NCBI RefSeq assembly: GCF_008001035.1
Contig: NZ_CP042856.1
Location: 2,232,001-2,296,000, forward strand
Length of the DNA: 64,000 nt
Direction: 5' to 3'
Origin: Salinibacterium sp. dk2585
GTDB lineage: Bacteria > Actinomycetota > Actinomycetes > Actinomycetales > Microbacteriaceae
This document shows positions 62,764-64,000 of the stretch, in pieces. Each line of letters begins with the position of its first letter. Position 1 is the first letter of the stretch. The notes beneath the pieces were generated by a model. The model did no database searches. It had not been told where the DNA came from and worked only from the letters and a program-made list of their open reading frames with translations. The translations under genes were made by a program, and so were the position numbers.

Positions 62764-63759
62764 TTATTTCGCGGCTGACGCCGTGGTCTTGGCGTTGACC
62801 TCGTAGGAGGTGTTGGTCGACTCGAAGAAGTTGACCAGCTCGAGCGTGTCGTTCGCGGTCGCCATCCACTTGGCCGGGTTGGAAACCTTGTAGTGCGCCT
62901 CGAATCCGAGCTCCTCGAGGCGCCGGTCTGCGAGGTACTTGACGTACTGGTTGATGTAGTTGGCGTTGAGGCCCAGGATGCCACCGGGGAGCAGGTCGTG
63001 GTTGTACTGCTCCTCCAGCTCGACCGCGTCGAGGATCATCTGGCGGATCTCCTCGGCGAACTCGGGCGTCTGCAGCTCGGGGTTCTCCTCCAGCACCGTG
63101 AGGATGAGGTTGATGCCGAACTTGAGGTGCAGGCTCTCGTCGCGCACGATCCAGTCCATGAGGGAGCCGAAGTTGCGCAGCAGGTTCCGCTGGCGGAACG
63201 ACAGCGCCACCATGAAGCCCGAGTAGAACCAGATGCCCTCAAGCACGACGTTGTAGGCAACGAGGTTGCGCACGAAGTCCTGCTTGCCCTCGAGCGTGTT
63301 GATGTCGAGGGTCTCCTCGGTCATACGACGGAGGAACTTGACCTGGAACTCTTCCTTCTTGGCCATCGACGGGATGTCGACGTGCGCCGCGTAGGCCTCT
63401 TCCCTGTTGATGGGGAAGGTCTCGAGCACGTACTCGAACGACATGCAGTGGTTGGCCTCCTCCCACATCTGCTTGGCGAGGTAGAGGTGCGCCTCGGCCG
63501 AGTTGACGTAGGGGTAGACACCGAAGGCGAGCGCCTTGTTGACGAGCAGCTCGTTGGGGTTGAAGTAGCTCATGAGGAACGTCACGGCGTGACGCTCTTC
63601 ATCCGTCATCTTCTTGAAGTCTGCGATGTCTTCGCCGAGCTGGATCTCATTGGGGAACCAGGTGTTGGCAACCGCCTGGTCGTAGAGGTCCATGGCCCAC
63701 TGGTACTTGATCGGCTTGAGCAGGAGTGCTTCCTGGATGCCGGTGCCGAGAATGCCCAT
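62764..63759 (-). CDS. nrdB: Ribonucleotide reductase small subunit, class Ic-like (Phe at radical site)
   Basis: 331-residue R2 protein that activates the large subunit for dNTP synthesis. Ligand spacing matches E. coli R2: Glu70, Glu101, His104, Glu174, Glu208, His211 (E70-E101 is 31 residues, E174-E208 is 34, as in E. coli). At the tyrosyl-radical position, His104+4, there is Phe108 instead of Tyr, and the first ligand is Glu instead of Asp. Both are hallmarks of class Ic enzymes with a Mn/Fe cofactor (Chlamydia type). The C-terminal Tyr for radical transfer is retained in TNTSYEV. It follows the CxxC micro-ORF by 89 nt. Confidence 0.94.
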   Translation of the reverse strand: MGILGTGIQEALLLKPIKYQWAMDLYDQAVANTWFPNEIQLGEDIADFKKMTDEERHAVTFLMSYFNPNELLVNKALAFGVYPYVNSAEAHLYLAKQMWEEANHCMSFEYVLETFPINREEAYAAHVDIPSMAKKEEFQVKFLRRMTEETLDINTLEGKQDFVRNLVAYNVVLEGIWFYSGFMVALSFRQRNLLRNFGSLMDWIVRDESLHLKFGINLILTVLEENPELQTPEFAEEIRQMILDAVELEEQYNHDLLPGGILGLNANYINQYVKYLADRRLEELGFEAHYKVSNPAKWMATANDTLELVNFFESTNTSYEVNAKTTASAAK

Positions 63760-63848
63760 TCGTTACTTCATCTTCTTTCTGGTGTGTGCGAGAGCCGGGC
63801 CCACCGAGACGTCTGCCCCGGTGGCCGCGGCCGGCTACGCGGTGTGTC

Positions 63849-63923
63849 CTACTGGCAGCTGTCGCACTGCAGGTCGTCCATGGGATCGACCGGCACGGAG
63901 TAGTCGTCGATGCTTGCGCTCAT
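63849..63923 (-). CDS. 24-residue micro-ORF ending in CxxC between nrdA and nrdB
   Basis: ATG 63921-63923 to TAG 63849-63851 encodes an acidic peptide that starts MSASIDDYSV and ends MDDLQCDSCQ. AAAGG lies 7 nt upstream, so it has its own ribosome-binding site. The Cys-x-x-Cys tail resembles the redox-active tail at the C-terminus of ribonucleotide reductase large subunits. Its place directly after the probable nrdA stop suggests a split-off or separately made NrdA tail. Expression is inferred. Confidence 0.6.
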   Translation of the reverse strand: MSASIDDYSVPVDPMDDLQCDSCQ

Positions 63924-63940
63924 GGTGTGGCCTTTCACGA

Positions 63941-64000
63941 TCACGCACCTTCCTTCGGGGCGACGCTGCCGAAGCCGCGGCGGGCGGGTGCCGAGACGGC
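63941..64000 (-). CDS. nrdA: C-terminal end of probable ribonucleotide reductase large subunit
   Basis: Only 19 codons and a TGA stop (63941-63943) are visible. They read AVSAPARRGFGSVAPKEGA, with no cysteine. Identification as NrdA rests on its position, upstream of nrdB on the same strand, and is therefore tentative. If right, this subunit ends without the usual Cys pair. Confidence 0.45.
   Translation of the reverse strand, partial: AVSAPARRGFGSVAPKEGA

Overview
The window is high-GC DNA packed with short-gapped or overlapping genes. It fits an actinobacterium of the Microbacteriaceae type (order Micrococcales). Supporting evidence: the run mfd, mazG, eno, divIC/ftsB-like, DUF501; the run metG, tatD, rsmA, ispE; an actinobacterial-type NDMA-dependent alcohol dehydrogenase; a mycosin-like subtilisin; many GTG/TTG starts; and ATGA, GTGA and TGATG junctions between neighbours. 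The species cannot be named from sequence alone. I see no prophage, transposase, CRISPR array, rRNA operon or replication origin; it reads as ordinary chromosome.

Layout. 1-13.7 kb: NADH dehydrogenase 2 (cut by the edge), a membrane-anchored S8 protease, DUF501, DivIC/FtsB-like, enolase, HisRS, a TetR regulator, ferritin, MazG, a CPBP protease, Mfd, Pth and ribosomal protein L25. 13.8-22.6 kb: a 2-hydroxyacid dehydrogenase, a divergent gluconate pair (gntK and gnd), GNAT, CaiB/BaiF, a glmU-prs operon, tRNA-Gln(TTG) and a MarR regulator. 22.7-27.8 kb: a DksA-like zinc-finger protein, a MetQNI-type ABC importer and an ABC-F ATPase. 27.8-32.8 kb: an alcohol/aldehyde oxidation cassette (MHS permease, ADH, ALDH) with a divergent LysR regulator, placed between ispE and the ABC-F gene. 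32.8-41.1 kb: ispE, DUF4287, rsmA, tatD, metG, rsmI, a PMT-type mannosyltransferase and a PIG3-like oxidoreductase. 41.4-47.3 kb: O-acetylhomoserine sulfhydrylase, a CoA-binding protein, small enzymes, pdxH, a TSUP exporter and an aldo/keto reductase. 47.5-51.8 kb: a tightly coupled methylcitrate operon (gntR-prpD-prpB-prpC) for propionate use. 52-58.7 kb: an ABC exporter with a small winged-helix regulator, a VOC/HxlR pair, a GAP-family membrane protein and a NarL-type two-component system. 58.7-64 kb: HrpA helicase, the class I ribonucleotide reductase small subunit, a 24-residue CxxC micro-ORF and a probable end of nrdA.

The most unusual signals are these. (1) The NrdB protein has Phe at the usual tyrosyl-radical position and Glu as first metal ligand, the signature of class Ic (Mn/Fe) enzymes; a separate 24-residue ORF with its own ribosome-binding site ends in a CxxC tail between nrdA and nrdB. 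(2) A family of intergenic repeats with exactly 21-bp phasing lies upstream of eno, rsmA and an aldo/keto reductase. (3) A second palindromic family sits in two convergent gaps, and further long palindromes lie near 41.2 and 51.9 kb. (4) The pth gene has no in-frame start codon ahead of its essential N-terminus. (5) Two GTATAC operators exactly 63 bp apart precede the prp operon. (6) The hexamer GGATGC/GCATCC appears enriched.
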